This document shows, in pieces, positions 29,322-38,297 of a stretch of 64,000 nucleotides of DNA. The stretch lies in contig NZ_JAAIWK010000019.1 in assembly GCF_011008565.1 (NCBI RefSeq), positions 20,177 to 84,176 on the forward strand, given 5' to 3'. The stretch comes from Heyndrickxia ginsengihumi (GTDB lineage Bacteria > Bacillota > Bacilli > Bacillales > Bacillaceae_C). A model generated the notes under the pieces. That model saw only the letters and a list, made by a program, of their open reading frames with translations. It did not search any database and had not been told where the DNA came from. The stretch's first letter is position 1. Each line of letters begins with the position of its first letter. Made by a program: the position numbers and the translations under genes.

Positions 29322-30599
29322 TTAGATCCAACCTCTGAAGCGTGATGCCTCTGCTACTCTTCTTACACCGATCATATAAGCAGCTAATCGCATATTCACT
29401 CTTCTTGATTGCGCAGTTTGGTAAACTGTATTAAAAGAATTCACTAATACTTTTTCAAGTTTTTCTTCTACTTCTTCTTCGGTCCAATAATAACCTTGGT
29501 TATTTTGCACCCATTCAAAGTAAGAAACTGTCACTCCACCAGAGGAAGCAAGTACATCCGGTACTAATAAAATACCGCGATTTGTTAAAATTTCGGTTGC
29601 TTCTAATGTTGTAGGGCCATTGGCTGCCTCCACTACAATTTTTGCCTTAATATTATTTGCATTTTCTTCGGTAATTTGATTTTCAATCGCCGCAGGAACG
29701 AGAATATCACAATCAAGTTCTAACAGTTCTTTATTAGAAATCGTATTTTTGAATAAAGTTGTTACTGTTCCGAAACTATCACGGCGATCAAGCAAGTAAT
29801 CAATATCCAAACCTTCTTCATCATAAAGACCACCGTATGCATCTGAAATGCCAATCACTTTCGCACCAGCATCGTGCATAAACTTCGCTAAAAAGCTGCC
29901 GGCATTCCCGAATCCTTGAATAACTACACGGGCACCTTCCAACTTGATACCGCGTTTTTTCGCAGCTTCTCGAATACAAATCGTAACACCTTTGGCTGTT
30001 GCCGATTCCCGTCCGTGTGAACCACCAAGTACAAGCGGTTTTCCAGTAATGAAACCAGGAGAATTAAATTCATCAATTCGGCTATATTCATCCATCATCC
30101 AAGCCATAATTTGTGAGTTCGTAAATACATCGGGTGCTGGAATATCTTTAGTAGGCCCAACAATTTGACTAATTGCTCGAACATAGCCTCTACTTAAATT
30201 TTCTAATTCCCGGAATGACATTTTACGAGGATCACAAATAATTCCTCCTTTACCGCCTCCATATGGTAAGTTCACGATACCACATTTAAGCGTCATCCAA
30301 ATAGATAATGCCTTTACTTCATTTTCTGTTACATCCGGATGGAATCTAACGCCACCCTTTGTTGGCCCAACAGCATCATTATGCTGAGCACGATAACCGG
30401 TAAACACTTTAGTTGAACCGTCATCCATTTTTACCGGTATCTTAACAGTTAACATGCGCAGAGGTTCTTTTAAAAGCTCATAAACTTCTTCGGGATACCC
30501 TAACCTTTCAAGAGCCTCGTGAATGATTGTTTGCGTTGATTTTAATACATCATGATTTACGTCGGTTGTTTTATTATCTGCACCCTTTTCGGCTGCCAT
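29322..30599 (-). CDS. gudB: NAD-specific glutamate dehydrogenase
   Basis: This enzyme deaminates glutamate to 2-oxoglutarate. The 425-residue length is that of RocG/GudB. Motifs include VGPTKGGVRFHPDVTENEVK, LPYGGGKGGIICDPRKMSF with the catalytic Lys region, PAPDVFTNSQIMAWMMDEY, the Rossmann motif VVIQGFGNAG, and NGPTTLEA. The ATG has AGGAGGT upstream. The position near ypdA and mecB is that of gudB in B. subtilis, which is the basis for the symbol; RocG is very similar in sequence. No in-frame duplication near the active site is apparent from the length. Confidence 0.92.
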   Translation of the reverse strand: MAAEKGADNKTTDVNHDVLKSTQTIIHEALERLGYPEEVYELLKEPLRMLTVKIPVKMDDGSTKVFTGYRAQHNDAVGPTKGGVRFHPDVTENEVKALSIWMTLKCGIVNLPYGGGKGGIICDPRKMSFRELENLSRGYVRAISQIVGPTKDIPAPDVFTNSQIMAWMMDEYSRIDEFNSPGFITGKPLVLGGSHGRESATAKGVTICIREAAKKRGIKLEGARVVIQGFGNAGSFLAKFMHDAGAKVIGISDAYGGLYDEEGLDIDYLLDRRDSFGTVTTLFKNTISNKELLELDCDILVPAAIENQITEENANNIKAKIVVEAANGPTTLEATEILTNRGILLVPDVLASSGGVTVSYFEWVQNNQGYYWTEEEVEEKLEKVLVNSFNTVYQTAQSRRVNMRLAAYMIGVRRVAEASRFRGWI

Positions 30600-30919
30600 T
30601 ATTGCAAACCTCCTAGATACTTTTAAATATCGCTTTCAAAAATAGTATACATCTTTCGTTCATATATGCAAAATAAAAAATGAAGTAAAAATTAATAATT
30701 TAAAAACGCTTTACCCCTTAGTCTTGTCGATTATTGTCTAATGATTTTTTTATCATAAAAGATCGACATGAATCAACAAAAAAGAAGCAAAAGAATGCTT
30801 AACACTATTATTTTTTCACTCTTCTTTAAATATACTGATATAAAACAATTAGAGATAGCAGTTGAAGCCAAAACACAAGCAGGAAAACCAAATATTGTTA
30901 GCCAATCTTGCTTACAAAA
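30600..30919. other. mecB-gudB intergenic region
   Basis: About 320 bp hold the gudB promoter region and no supported gene. A 42-codon plus-strand frame starting at about 30795 lacks a ribosome-binding site. No clear terminator for mecB is visible. Confidence 0.4.
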
Positions 30920-31468
30920 CTAGTGGAAATATAACAAAATTTCATCAAATGCATGATCTTCAAAAATGGGAATACCATATTCTTCAATCATCGCTTCTGA
31001 AATCGTTGCTTTTTCACTAAATTCATAAAATAAAGCTGAATATGGAGTATATTCAACAATCACATAATAATAATTTTCAAATTCATAAAGCTTGCTATTG
31101 CATATCTTATTTAAATTGTTAAGTTGAATAGCTAAAGAAATCACGTCTTCTATGTTTTCAAAACAATACACATCATTGGACATACGAATTGGCTCATATT
31201 GAAAATCATCATCCTCATTCAACGGTTCAGTTACGTCAAACAAAGTTAAAATTAGAACAATTTCTTTCACGTTAAATGAATAGATTTCTATTGAAAGGGT
31301 ATCACTTGACTCAAGATGATACTCTTCATTGGCAAGATCTAACATTTCATCAAATAAATCATCCCAATTAATTGCATCAAAATCGTTTTCAAAAATGCCA
31401 TGTTCAGATAATTCTTCAAATGATATTGAATATTTTATTTTATTTGATGAAAGACGTTCTAACTTCAT
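30920..31468 (-). CDS. mecB: Adaptor protein MecB (YpbH, MecA family)
   Basis: MecA-family adaptors deliver substrates to the ClpCP protease. The 182-residue protein begins MKLERLSSNKIKYSISFEEL, the typical N-terminal substrate-binding domain. The C-terminal half (FENIEDVISLAIQLNNL, FENYYYVIVEYT, IPIFEDHAFDEI) resembles the ClpC-binding domain. It is very acidic and shorter than MecA, consistent with YpbH. The ATG follows AGGGGGC. Synteny with gudB and ypbG supports mecB rather than mecA. Confidence 0.85.
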   Translation of the reverse strand: MKLERLSSNKIKYSISFEELSEHGIFENDFDAINWDDLFDEMLDLANEEYHLESSDTLSIEIYSFNVKEIVLILTLFDVTEPLNEDDDFQYEPIRMSNDVYCFENIEDVISLAIQLNNLNKICNSKLYEFENYYYVIVEYTPYSALFYEFSEKATISEAMIEEYGIPIFEDHAFDEILLYFH

Positions 31469-31535
31469 AGTATTCGCCCCCTAAGTATGGCTCTTGCTAC
31501 CATACTATGTGAGCAAAAAAAGAAGGTGATTTCTA

Positions 31536-32312
31536 TTATGAATGATTTTTTATCGTAATAATATGCGTCTCCGGTTTTGCCCCTAAACGTAATGGGAGTC
31601 TCGTTGTTCCATACCCATTACTTATTAGCAAGGTTGTCTGATCATATTGCTTTACTCCCCCTCTTTTATAAGGGCTAAAACCGAAAATATGAATCTGTCC
31701 ACCATGCGTATGTCCGCTTAATACTAATGATATTTGCATAACAGAAGAAAGTTGTTCGATAATTTTGGGATTATGGCTGACTAAAATGTTAAAATCTCTT
31801 TCTGTTACTCCTTCTAACGCTTTTTCAAGATCTTCTTTTTCTGTTGTTACATCGTCAACACCAACTAGCATAATACGCGAATTTCTAGTCCCGTCTAAAA
31901 CAGTGGATGAATTTCTTAACATATAAACATTATGTCTTTTAAACAAACTTTTTAGTATAGATTCCTGCAATTCATAATCGTTATTTCCCCAAACAAAATA
32001 CATGGGGCCGATTTTACTTAACAGTGAAAGATTGTGCTCAATTCTTGCTAAAGGGACTCCTTTTTCAAGTAGATCTCCCCCAATAACAACAAATTGCGGT
32101 TTACTCGTTTGAATCATTTGGTCAATCATGGACTTGTCAATTTTACGTCTATGTACATCGGAAATAAAATAAAAGGTCATTGAGCCAATTTCTTTAGGAA
32201 ATGTGCTGAATGTAAACGTTTGGTACAATACATGATTTTGAAATGCTTCCTGCAGCATGTAAATCAATAGAATGATTCCAATAATTACAATAAGCATATA
32301 AAAGTACGGCAT
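31536..32312 (-). CDS. ypbG: Membrane-anchored metallophosphoesterase YpbG
   Basis: The protein has one N-terminal transmembrane segment (FYMLIVIIGIILLIYML) followed by a calcineurin-like phosphoesterase domain. Metal-binding motifs are visible: FISDVHRR (DxH), VVIGGDLLE (GD), VWGNNDYE (GNxx; the family usually has GNHD), VSHNP and SGHTHGGQ (GHxH). The active site therefore looks complete apart from the GNND variant. Substrate is unknown. I start at the ATG encoding MPYFYML, which has AGGAG 7 nt upstream; the frame extends 9 codons further. Confidence 0.85.
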   Translation of the reverse strand: MPYFYMLIVIIGIILLIYMLQEAFQNHVLYQTFTFSTFPKEIGSMTFYFISDVHRRKIDKSMIDQMIQTSKPQFVVIGGDLLEKGVPLARIEHNLSLLSKIGPMYFVWGNNDYELQESILKSLFKRHNVYMLRNSSTVLDGTRNSRIMLVGVDDVTTEKEDLEKALEGVTERDFNILVSHNPKIIEQLSSVMQISLVLSGHTHGGQIHIFGFSPYKRGGVKQYDQTTLLISNGYGTTRLPLRLGAKPETHIITIKNHS

Positions 32313-32640
32313 TTGTAAGCTCCTAAACAACAACATCATCTCTTACGATTATTTCCATTACAATATATTAAGAAACATACAACTGGTGATAATTGCCTAC
32401 TTTTATCATTAGACGCTAGTCATGCAATTTGTTGTTATATCCATGATGATGGCAAAATGCATCTTATTCCTGGCGGTAGCAAGATAAGTCTCCATCATTG
32501 TCGGAATAACGTTAAACAAAGCCAAATCATAATAAACAATCAATGTTAATCATATGTTTTTTTAAAAAACTTCTTCACCTCCATTTTTAATATTAATTGT
32601 TAATTCAATAAAAACGAGTAAATTCCTTTTTTTAAATGCA
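32313..32640. other. Region upstream of cotJA
   Basis: This is the divergent spacer between ypbG and cotJ. A plus-strand frame open to a TAA at 32547-32549 encodes plausible protein-like sequence (CYIHDDGKMHLIPGGSK) but has no good start codon or ribosome-binding site. It may be a gene remnant or chance. The cotJ promoter follows. Confidence 0.3.
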
Positions 32641-32669
32641 GAATGTTGGACAATATTCCCTCATAAAAT
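32641..32669 (+). promoter_or_regulatory. Candidate SigE promoter of cotJABC
   Basis: GAATGTT (32641-32647) and CATAAAAT (32662-32669), 14 bp apart, resemble SigE -35 and -10 boxes with one or two mismatches each. They end about 30 bp before the cotJA ATG. SigE transcription of cotJ is known in B. subtilis. Confidence 0.45.
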
Positions 32670-32699
32670 TAAAAGAAAACATATGTTAGGAGGAAAAGT

Positions 32700-32918
32700 A
32701 TGAGCACGCCTTATAAAACATACAAACCGTTTATTGGTCCATTTGATCCTTGTCCGCCAATAAAAGAAAAGATTTATTCAACACCGCCAAATTTATATAT
32801 GGGTTTTCAACCGCCAAATTTGCCACAGTTTTCACCAAAAGATGCATTATATCGTGGTACATTATGGCAGCCGCTTTATGATTCATATTACAGTCCATAC
32901 GAACGTGCAAAGGAGTGA
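32700..32918 (+). CDS. cotJA: Spore coat associated protein CotJA
   Basis: This 72-residue proline- and tyrosine-rich protein begins MSTPYKTYKPFIGPFDPCPP and shows the CotJA motif YRGTLWQPLYDSYYSPYERA at the C terminus. It is a minor coat component made in the mother cell and needed for CotJC incorporation in B. subtilis. AGGAGGAAAAG precedes the ATG. The gene is first of three closely spaced plus-strand genes that interrupt the minus-strand ypb cluster. Confidence 0.93.
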   Translation: MSTPYKTYKPFIGPFDPCPPIKEKIYSTPPNLYMGFQPPNLPQFSPKDALYRGTLWQPLYDSYYSPYERAKE

Positions 32919-32921
32919 TCA

Positions 32922-33185
32922 GTGATGAAAGAATTGCCACCTGAATATTATCAGTTATTAGAAGAACTGCAGGCCTTAGATTTCGTCATTGTAGAATTGA
33001 ACTTATATTTAGACACGCATCCTGATGATCAGAATGCCATTGAACAGTACAATGCAACAGTTAAAAGTCGTAAAAAAGTGAAGAGGGAATTTGAAAAACA
33101 TTTTGGCCCACTTACGAGCTTTGGTTATAGCTATTCGCCTTATCCGTTTCAATGGAAGGAATCGCCTTGGCCCTGGGAAGTTTAA
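32922..33185 (+). CDS. cotJB: Spore coat protein CotJB
   Basis: The 87-residue protein contains the CotJB signature: YYQLLEELQALDFVIVELNL near the N terminus, then YLDTHPDDQNAIEQYN, and a Tyr/Pro/Trp-rich C terminus (YPFQWKESPWPWEV). Its function in the coat is unclear. It begins 3 bp after the cotJA stop codon. A second ATG 3 nt into the frame region follows GGAGTGATCAGTG, so the exact start could be one codon later. Confidence 0.92.
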   Translation: MMKELPPEYYQLLEELQALDFVIVELNLYLDTHPDDQNAIEQYNATVKSRKKVKREFEKHFGPLTSFGYSYSPYPFQWKESPWPWEV

Positions 33186-33219
33186 GATCATTACCAATTA
33201 CTAAAGGAGTGGACTTTAA

Positions 33220-33789
33220 ATGTGGGTTTATGAGAAGAAACTTCAATATCCTGTAAGAGTAAGTACATGTAATCCGAAACTAGCAAAATTGCTGATTGAA
33301 CAATATGGTGGCGCTGATGGTGAACTTTCTGCAGCTCTTAGGTATTTAAATCAGCGTTACACAATTCCTGGCAAAGTAATAGGTTTATTAAACGATATTG
33401 GCACTGAAGAATTTGCCCATTTAGAAATGATCGCAACGATGGTCTATAAATTAACAAAAGATGCAACACCTGACCAACTTAAAGCGGCTGGTTTAGATGC
33501 GCATTATGTTGATCATGATAAAGCATTACATTATCATAACGCTGCGGGAGTTCCTTGGACGGCATCATATATACAAGCAAAAGGAGATCCAATTGCAGAC
33601 ATTTACGAAGATATTGCAGCTGAAGAAAAGGCAAGGGCTACTTATCAATGGATTATTAATTTAAGCGACGATCCAGATTTAAACGATGGTTTACGCTTTT
33701 TGCGTGAACGAGAAATCGTACATTCACAAAGATTTAGAGAGGCTGCACAAATACTTATTGAAGAAAGAAATAAGAAAAAGTATTTTTGA
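33220..33789 (+). CDS. cotJC: Spore coat protein CotJC (manganese catalase family)
   Basis: CotJC is a ferritin-like protein related to manganese catalases. The 189 residues include the expected metal-binding glutamates and histidines in helices GGADGELSAALRYL, GTEEFAHLEMIATMV, EDIAAEEKARATYQWI and REREIVHSQRFREA. Catalase activity has been proposed for the family but is not shown by sequence alone. AAAGGAGTGGAC precedes the ATG. It ends the cotJABC operon at a terminator overlapping its stop codon. Confidence 0.95.
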   Translation: MWVYEKKLQYPVRVSTCNPKLAKLLIEQYGGADGELSAALRYLNQRYTIPGKVIGLLNDIGTEEFAHLEMIATMVYKLTKDATPDQLKAAGLDAHYVDHDKALHYHNAAGVPWTASYIQAKGDPIADIYEDIAAEEKARATYQWIINLSDDPDLNDGLRFLREREIVHSQRFREAAQILIEERNKKKYF

Positions 33790-33822
33790 GAAGATGAAAT
33801 ATCTTCTCATTTTTATTTTTTG
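33787..33822 (+). terminator. Rho-independent terminator of cotJABC
   Basis: The stem TGAGAAGAT / ATCTTCTCA (33787-33795 with 33801-33809) is followed by TTTTTATTTTTT. The stem begins with the cotJC stop codon. Confidence 0.92.
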
Positions 33823-33851
33823 GAAAAATCCTGCAGCTCATCTTGCACATG

Positions 33852-34307
33852 TCATTTACTCTCATGGTATAAGTTAATATCATACTGTGTTTTCATCATT
33901 TCAAAAATTTCATGACGCTTTTTCCATGCCTCACCTTTCCATAAATCTTTACTGCGATCAATAATTTCACAACGTAAATCTTGAAATTCCTTTTCTGCTT
34001 TTTCCTTTTTATCAAATAAAATTTTACTCATTCCCCATAAACAAACAATTAATAATAATGAAAAGATATATAATTGGTGATTAAAAACGACTTCAAAAAG
34101 TTCAAATAATGTATATGAATAAGGGCGGACAAAAAAATAAAACAAACAAAACGACCAAAGAAATGTATATAAAATACTTGTCCATAATATGAGCTGATGC
34201 TTCTTTTTTAAGCGTTCAAATTTATACTTTCGATCAACGACATGCTGCAGCATTTGTTTTGTCGCTTCATCTGTTTGTTCATTCAAATTGACGATAGACG
34301 GCTCCAT
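33852..34307 (-). CDS. ypbF: YpbF family membrane protein
   Basis: This 151-residue protein has two transmembrane segments (LILWTSILYTFLWSFCLFYF and YIFSLLLIVCLWGMSKILF), with charged N- and C-terminal parts and a basic, coiled-coil-like tail. Size, topology and position next to ypbE match B. subtilis YpbF, whose function is unknown. The ATG follows GAGGTGAGA. I see no catalytic motif. Confidence 0.75.
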   Translation of the reverse strand: MEPSIVNLNEQTDEATKQMLQHVVDRKYKFERLKKKHQLILWTSILYTFLWSFCLFYFFVRPYSYTLFELFEVVFNHQLYIFSLLLIVCLWGMSKILFDKKEKAEKEFQDLRCEIIDRSKDLWKGEAWKKRHEIFEMMKTQYDINLYHESK

Positions 34308-34367
34308 CCATTCTCACCTCTACCATCAATATATGTACTTGTACAATAATATATGTTTAAAGTTTTC

Positions 34368-34595
34368 TTATTTAACGAAAGAAGAATAAATAATAAAAAC
34401 CGCAATTGGTAATATGACAAAAAAGATCGACAATACTGTTAAAAGCGGAAATTGAATATTCGATTTACGTTTGCTTCCATACCTTTCAACCCGGGAAGAC
34501 TTTATTTCATCTTTGCTTACTTTCCCATTTTGATTTATTTTTTCAAGCTTTTGGCGCTTTTTTTCAACTTGTTCCTGATAATATTCTAATTTCAT
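34368..34595 (-). CDS. ypbE: YpbE-like membrane protein lacking the LysM part
   Basis: The 75-residue product has a charged N-terminal region (EKKRQKLEKINQNGK) and a single C-terminal transmembrane segment (PLLTVLSIFFVILPIAVFII), then stops after SSFVK. It lies where B. subtilis has ypbE, which is much longer (about 240 residues) and carries a C-terminal LysM domain after the membrane segment. Here the frame ends right after the membrane span and the 60 bp to ypbF cannot code for LysM. This may be a natural short form or a loss of the extracellular half. Confidence 0.65.
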   Translation of the reverse strand: MKLEYYQEQVEKKRQKLEKINQNGKVSKDEIKSSRVERYGSKRKSNIQFPLLTVLSIFFVILPIAVFIIYSSFVK

Positions 34596-34622
34596 TTATA
34601 ACCCCTTCTCCAAAACAATAAA

Positions 34623-35201
34623 TTAGTTTCCTTTTCTCTTTATTTGGATTCCTAATAAAAAATCAATGATAAAATGCATCACCATTGTGGTGATTAAGTT
34701 ATGTTGTGAAATTTCGTAAACAAGTCCAAGCCAAAAACTTAAGATCAGCACATTTAATACTAAATACCAATGTTTCCAATAGCGAATATGCACAATAGCA
34801 AAAATAATGCTTGCCACTATTATACCAGTATGTGTTTGAATCACTCCACGAAATAATAGTTCTTCACTGACAGCAATCAGTAACGTTAACATAAAAATTT
34901 GCAAAATAGAACGATGCTGAAATATTTTTTTATTAACACCGCCATCATCATAATAAGCTTCAGGCAGCAGCCACATAAACAGGAAATCAAGCATCACAAC
35001 TAAAATACCGCTTATTACACCATATGTGAGTACTTGCATATCTATACGAAAGAGTGATAAAAAGGAAGACAAATCTTTAAATAACCATAATCCTAAAATA
35101 AGGGCAATAATTAATAAAAGTAGTTGAGTAAAGATTAAATGAAACGTCAATTCCTTATCTGATAAAGTTTGTATTATTTCTGCTTGTGATTTTTTCTTCA
35201 A
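34623..35201 (-). CDS. ypbD: CPBP/CAAX-type membrane protease YpbD
   Basis: The 192-residue polytopic protein carries the ABI/CPBP motifs: SEELLFRGVIQT (EExxxR, about residue 117), FAIVHIRYWKHW (FxxxH-like), and VMHFIIDFLLG (HxxxD/N). These are the conserved metal-site motifs of the family. The substrate is unknown; related proteins act as intramembrane proteases. It starts at a TTG 3 bp after recS and is likely cotranscribed with it. Confidence 0.88.
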   Translation of the reverse strand: MKKKSQAEIIQTLSDKELTFHLIFTQLLLLIIALILGLWLFKDLSSFLSLFRIDMQVLTYGVISGILVVMLDFLFMWLLPEAYYDDGGVNKKIFQHRSILQIFMLTLLIAVSEELLFRGVIQTHTGIIVASIIFAIVHIRYWKHWYLVLNVLILSFWLGLVYEISQHNLITTMVMHFIIDFLLGIQIKRKGN

Positions 35202-35204
35202 TGG

Positions 35205-36641
35205 CTACTCACTTCTAATCAATAGTTTTTTCAACATGCTTTCCCACGTTTCTTCTTTTGATGGCTGTATGTTTTTGTGATTACGATTTTTATAACGATC
35301 TATATTTACTCCACATATGTCGCAACAGTTGTCTTCTGTTTTTATTTCTGCTTCATTAAAATAGGATAATATCATATTTCTTCGACATCTCTCTACATTT
35401 TGAATCCAATTTCTCATTTCCCGCAACTTCTGTTTTTTAAACTCTAGCCGCTTATCACGGACAGTTTTTACTTGCTGAATTAATTGCTGATTGTTTCCAT
35501 TTAGATGACGATAATGCTCTAAAAATCTAATTTGATGATCCGCTAGTTGTACATCAATATTCTGTTTTTGATCACTTGTATATTGATAATACAACTCAAT
35601 TTGTGTGTCTGTTGGTAATTCTGATTCAATTAATTGCAAAGGCAATGATTCGTCACCATTGCTATATAAAAGTATTGCCACACTTGGTAGACCATCTCTC
35701 CCTGCTCTACCGATTTCTTGTAAATACGATTCAATTTGTGACGGACAGTGATAATGAATAACAAAACGAATATCACCTTTATTAATGCCCATGCCAAACG
35801 CACTCGTTGCACATATGACTTCTATTTGTCCGTATAAAAATTGTTGCTGAATGAGAATCCTTTGTTCACCATCCATGCCACCATGATAAGCGGATGTTTC
35901 CGCTATCCCAGCATTTTGTATGCGAGCGGCCATCTCCTCTGCCGCTTTCTTACTTGAAAAATAAATAATCCCTGGCTTTTGTAAATATTTTAAATAGTTA
36001 AACAGTGTGGTTTCTTTTTCCTGATAATGTTCTACATACTCAACGATCATGGCAATATTTGATCGATTGACAGAGTAAATAAATTGTTTAGGTGCTTCTA
36101 ATTGTAAAAATGAACAAATATCCTCTCGGACTGCTTTAGTTGCTGTTGCCGTTAAAGCTAATGTAAGTGGATCTTTCAATTTCTTTCTTATCGTTCCTAA
36201 ATCTGAATAATCGGGTCTAAAATCATGTCCCCACTGTGAAATACAATGTGCTTCATCTACAACGAATAGTGCAATCGTAAGTTTTTTAATTTTTTGTAAA
36301 ACATAATCATTATGTAACATTTCTGGTGAAATAAAAATAAAGCGAAAACGATGTAATTGCTGCAAAATTCGATTACGTTCCTCCCCTTGTAAAAAAGAGT
36401 TAATCGCTACAACATGTTTTTCACCTCTCAATTTTAACTGTTCAACTTGATCCTGCATCAAAGACAATAATGGCGATACAATTAGAATCGTTCCTGTTAA
36501 TATATAGGCTGGTAGTTGGTAGCACAATGATTTTCCTGTTCCAGTCGGAAGCATTGCAAGTGTATCATTCCCACTTAAAATGGACGTAATGATTTCTTCT
36601 TGTCCTTCACGAAAATGATCAAAACCAAAATGTTGTTTCAA
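35205..36641 (-). CDS. recS: RecQ-like ATP-dependent DNA helicase RecS
   Basis: The protein has the helicase motifs of the RecQ family: LPTGTGKSLCYQLPA (Walker A), IVSPLLSLMQDQV, VVDEAHCISQWGHDFRP (DEAH plus aromatic-rich loop), LTATAT, and QEIGRAGRDG (motif VI). The C terminus has a zinc-binding cysteine set (CRRN...CCDICG). At about 480 residues it is shorter than RecQ and fits RecS (YpbC), without an HRDC domain. It pairs with ypbB as in B. subtilis. The canonical start is TTG at 36641, but the frame continues upstream to an ATC at 36659 that has a better-placed AGGTG. Confidence 0.9.
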   Translation of the reverse strand: MKQHFGFDHFREGQEEIITSILSGNDTLAMLPTGTGKSLCYQLPAYILTGTILIVSPLLSLMQDQVEQLKLRGEKHVVAINSFLQGEERNRILQQLHRFRFIFISPEMLHNDYVLQKIKKLTIALFVVDEAHCISQWGHDFRPDYSDLGTIRKKLKDPLTLALTATATKAVREDICSFLQLEAPKQFIYSVNRSNIAMIVEYVEHYQEKETTLFNYLKYLQKPGIIYFSSKKAAEEMAARIQNAGIAETSAYHGGMDGEQRILIQQQFLYGQIEVICATSAFGMGINKGDIRFVIHYHCPSQIESYLQEIGRAGRDGLPSVAILLYSNGDESLPLQLIESELPTDTQIELYYQYTSDQKQNIDVQLADHQIRFLEHYRHLNGNNQQLIQQVKTVRDKRLEFKKQKLREMRNWIQNVERCRRNMILSYFNEAEIKTEDNCCDICGVNIDRYKNRNHKNIQPSKEETWESMLKKLLIRSE

Positions 36642-36645
36642 TTTG

Positions 36646-37710
36646 TCATGTAAATCGATGTTGTTTCACCTGCCTTGCTAAAACTAAACGAATTTGAAAA
36701 TAGGTGACTTCGCCTACTTTTTCTTTAATCGACTTTAGTCTCTTACTTCCAATTTCTTTTACAGTTTGTTTAATTTTCTCTTCTGTTGCTTCATCTACAT
36801 ATGGTCGAATTGATAATGTTTCATCATTTAGTGCAATTTCAGTAATATGATCCTCAATTGTGCTCATTTTCAGCTGACGTATTCTTGCAATTTCATTGAT
36901 AGTTTTACCTTCTTTCAATAATTGAAAAGTATGTAAGGCAGACTTCGTTAATGGCAGCATTTGACGTGCATCTTTTATAAGAGAATAAAGAAAAGGAAAT
37001 TGCGAAGAATTTCGTCCAATCGCTTCGATCATGAAATGAAGGAGATGTAAATATCGATACCAATATTCAACAGTATCTAGGTGAACATATGACGCAGCTT
37101 GTTCGATCGTTTTCCCAATTTGTTTTGCTCCTGTTAACCGTAATACGAGCAATTCTGGTTTCTCAGGCGGATTAGCAGAAAAAAGCTTGTATAATTCAGC
37201 ATAGAGCATTTCCCCTAACTGTTCCCGCTTCCTACCACTATTAACAATGTATTGTTTAACCCAACGATGCAGCTCGGGATCTCTTTGAACAGGATAGTAA
37301 GCACGCGTATGATTCATTAAATTTGAAATTACTTGAGTTAATAAATTGAGCCTCTTCCAAAATAAGATCGTGATATCTTGATTTTTTAAACCATTTAAAA
37401 ATGGAAAGAGATGCTCATTGTTAAACTCTTTCTGCCTTAAAAAAAGCATTCCTTTATCTGTCACAAGAAAATGTTGACCATCATCTGTTGCTAAATCCTC
37501 ATTTTGCAATAATTGTTGAATCACTTTGTTGTATGCATCTCTTGTAAAAAACGGGTATGTTTGAAACCACTTTTCTAGACGAAAAAAATGTGCATCTTGT
37601 ATTGTTTGGGCTGATTTCTTACCATGCAGCAAATGATATATAGAAAAATGTGTGCGTTCACCGTTTATTTTATGTAAACAGTCCAAAATGATTAAATATA
37701 ATAGCTGCAT
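36646..37710 (-). CDS. ypbB: Helix-turn-helix protein YpbB
   Basis: This is a 354-residue protein without signal or membrane segments. The C-terminal third carries a helix-turn-helix of the HTH_40 type (LLKEGKTINEIARIRQLKMSTIEDHITEIAL, about 265-295, quoted as LKEGKTINEIARIRQLK). Such domains are found fused to or beside RecQ helicases, and the gene directly precedes recS. The exact role is unknown. I start at the ATG encoding MQLLYLIIL, with GGAG 9 nt upstream; five codons further up the ribosome-binding site would be too close. Confidence 0.82.
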   Translation of the reverse strand: MQLLYLIILDCLHKINGERTHFSIYHLLHGKKSAQTIQDAHFFRLEKWFQTYPFFTRDAYNKVIQQLLQNEDLATDDGQHFLVTDKGMLFLRQKEFNNEHLFPFLNGLKNQDITILFWKRLNLLTQVISNLMNHTRAYYPVQRDPELHRWVKQYIVNSGRKREQLGEMLYAELYKLFSANPPEKPELLVLRLTGAKQIGKTIEQAASYVHLDTVEYWYRYLHLLHFMIEAIGRNSSQFPFLYSLIKDARQMLPLTKSALHTFQLLKEGKTINEIARIRQLKMSTIEDHITEIALNDETLSIRPYVDEATEEKIKQTVKEIGSKRLKSIKEKVGEVTYFQIRLVLARQVKQHRFT

Positions 37711-37970
37711 TGCCAAAATCTCCATTCTCCTAATAATTGCTACTTGTGTTTGCAGAATTATTTATTGTTATTTTACCATGAAGCGTTAATATTGTAGAAT
37801 GTTAATTTCCATCTATGCATGTAATTGTTGCAATTTTGTCAAATCACATCTATTGAATTGTCTATCATTTCGTTTTACAATAATGATGAAAACAAAGGTC
37901 AATTAGATCTATCATTTCATTTATATAAATATAAACGGTTGCCATTGATTAAGAGAGATTCAACCATTGA

Positions 37971-38231
<261 letters not shown>

Positions 38232-38257
38232 TTTTTTAGTACAATAATAGGAAGTGT

Positions 38258-38297
38258 TGACACCCCCCATCGAATCAATTATTCGCTGGGGGGTGTT
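38258..38297 (+). terminator. Terminator hairpin after fer
   Basis: The stem ACACCCCCCA / TGGGGGGTGT (38260-38269 with 38287-38296) is very stable, with an inner GCGAAT-like extension. A U-run is lacking on the plus strand, so termination efficiency is uncertain. Confidence 0.6.

Noticed and set aside
30795..30923. Plus-strand ORF of about 42 codons between gudB and mecB
   Set aside because: No ribosome-binding site and it ends over the mecB stop region; probably chance.
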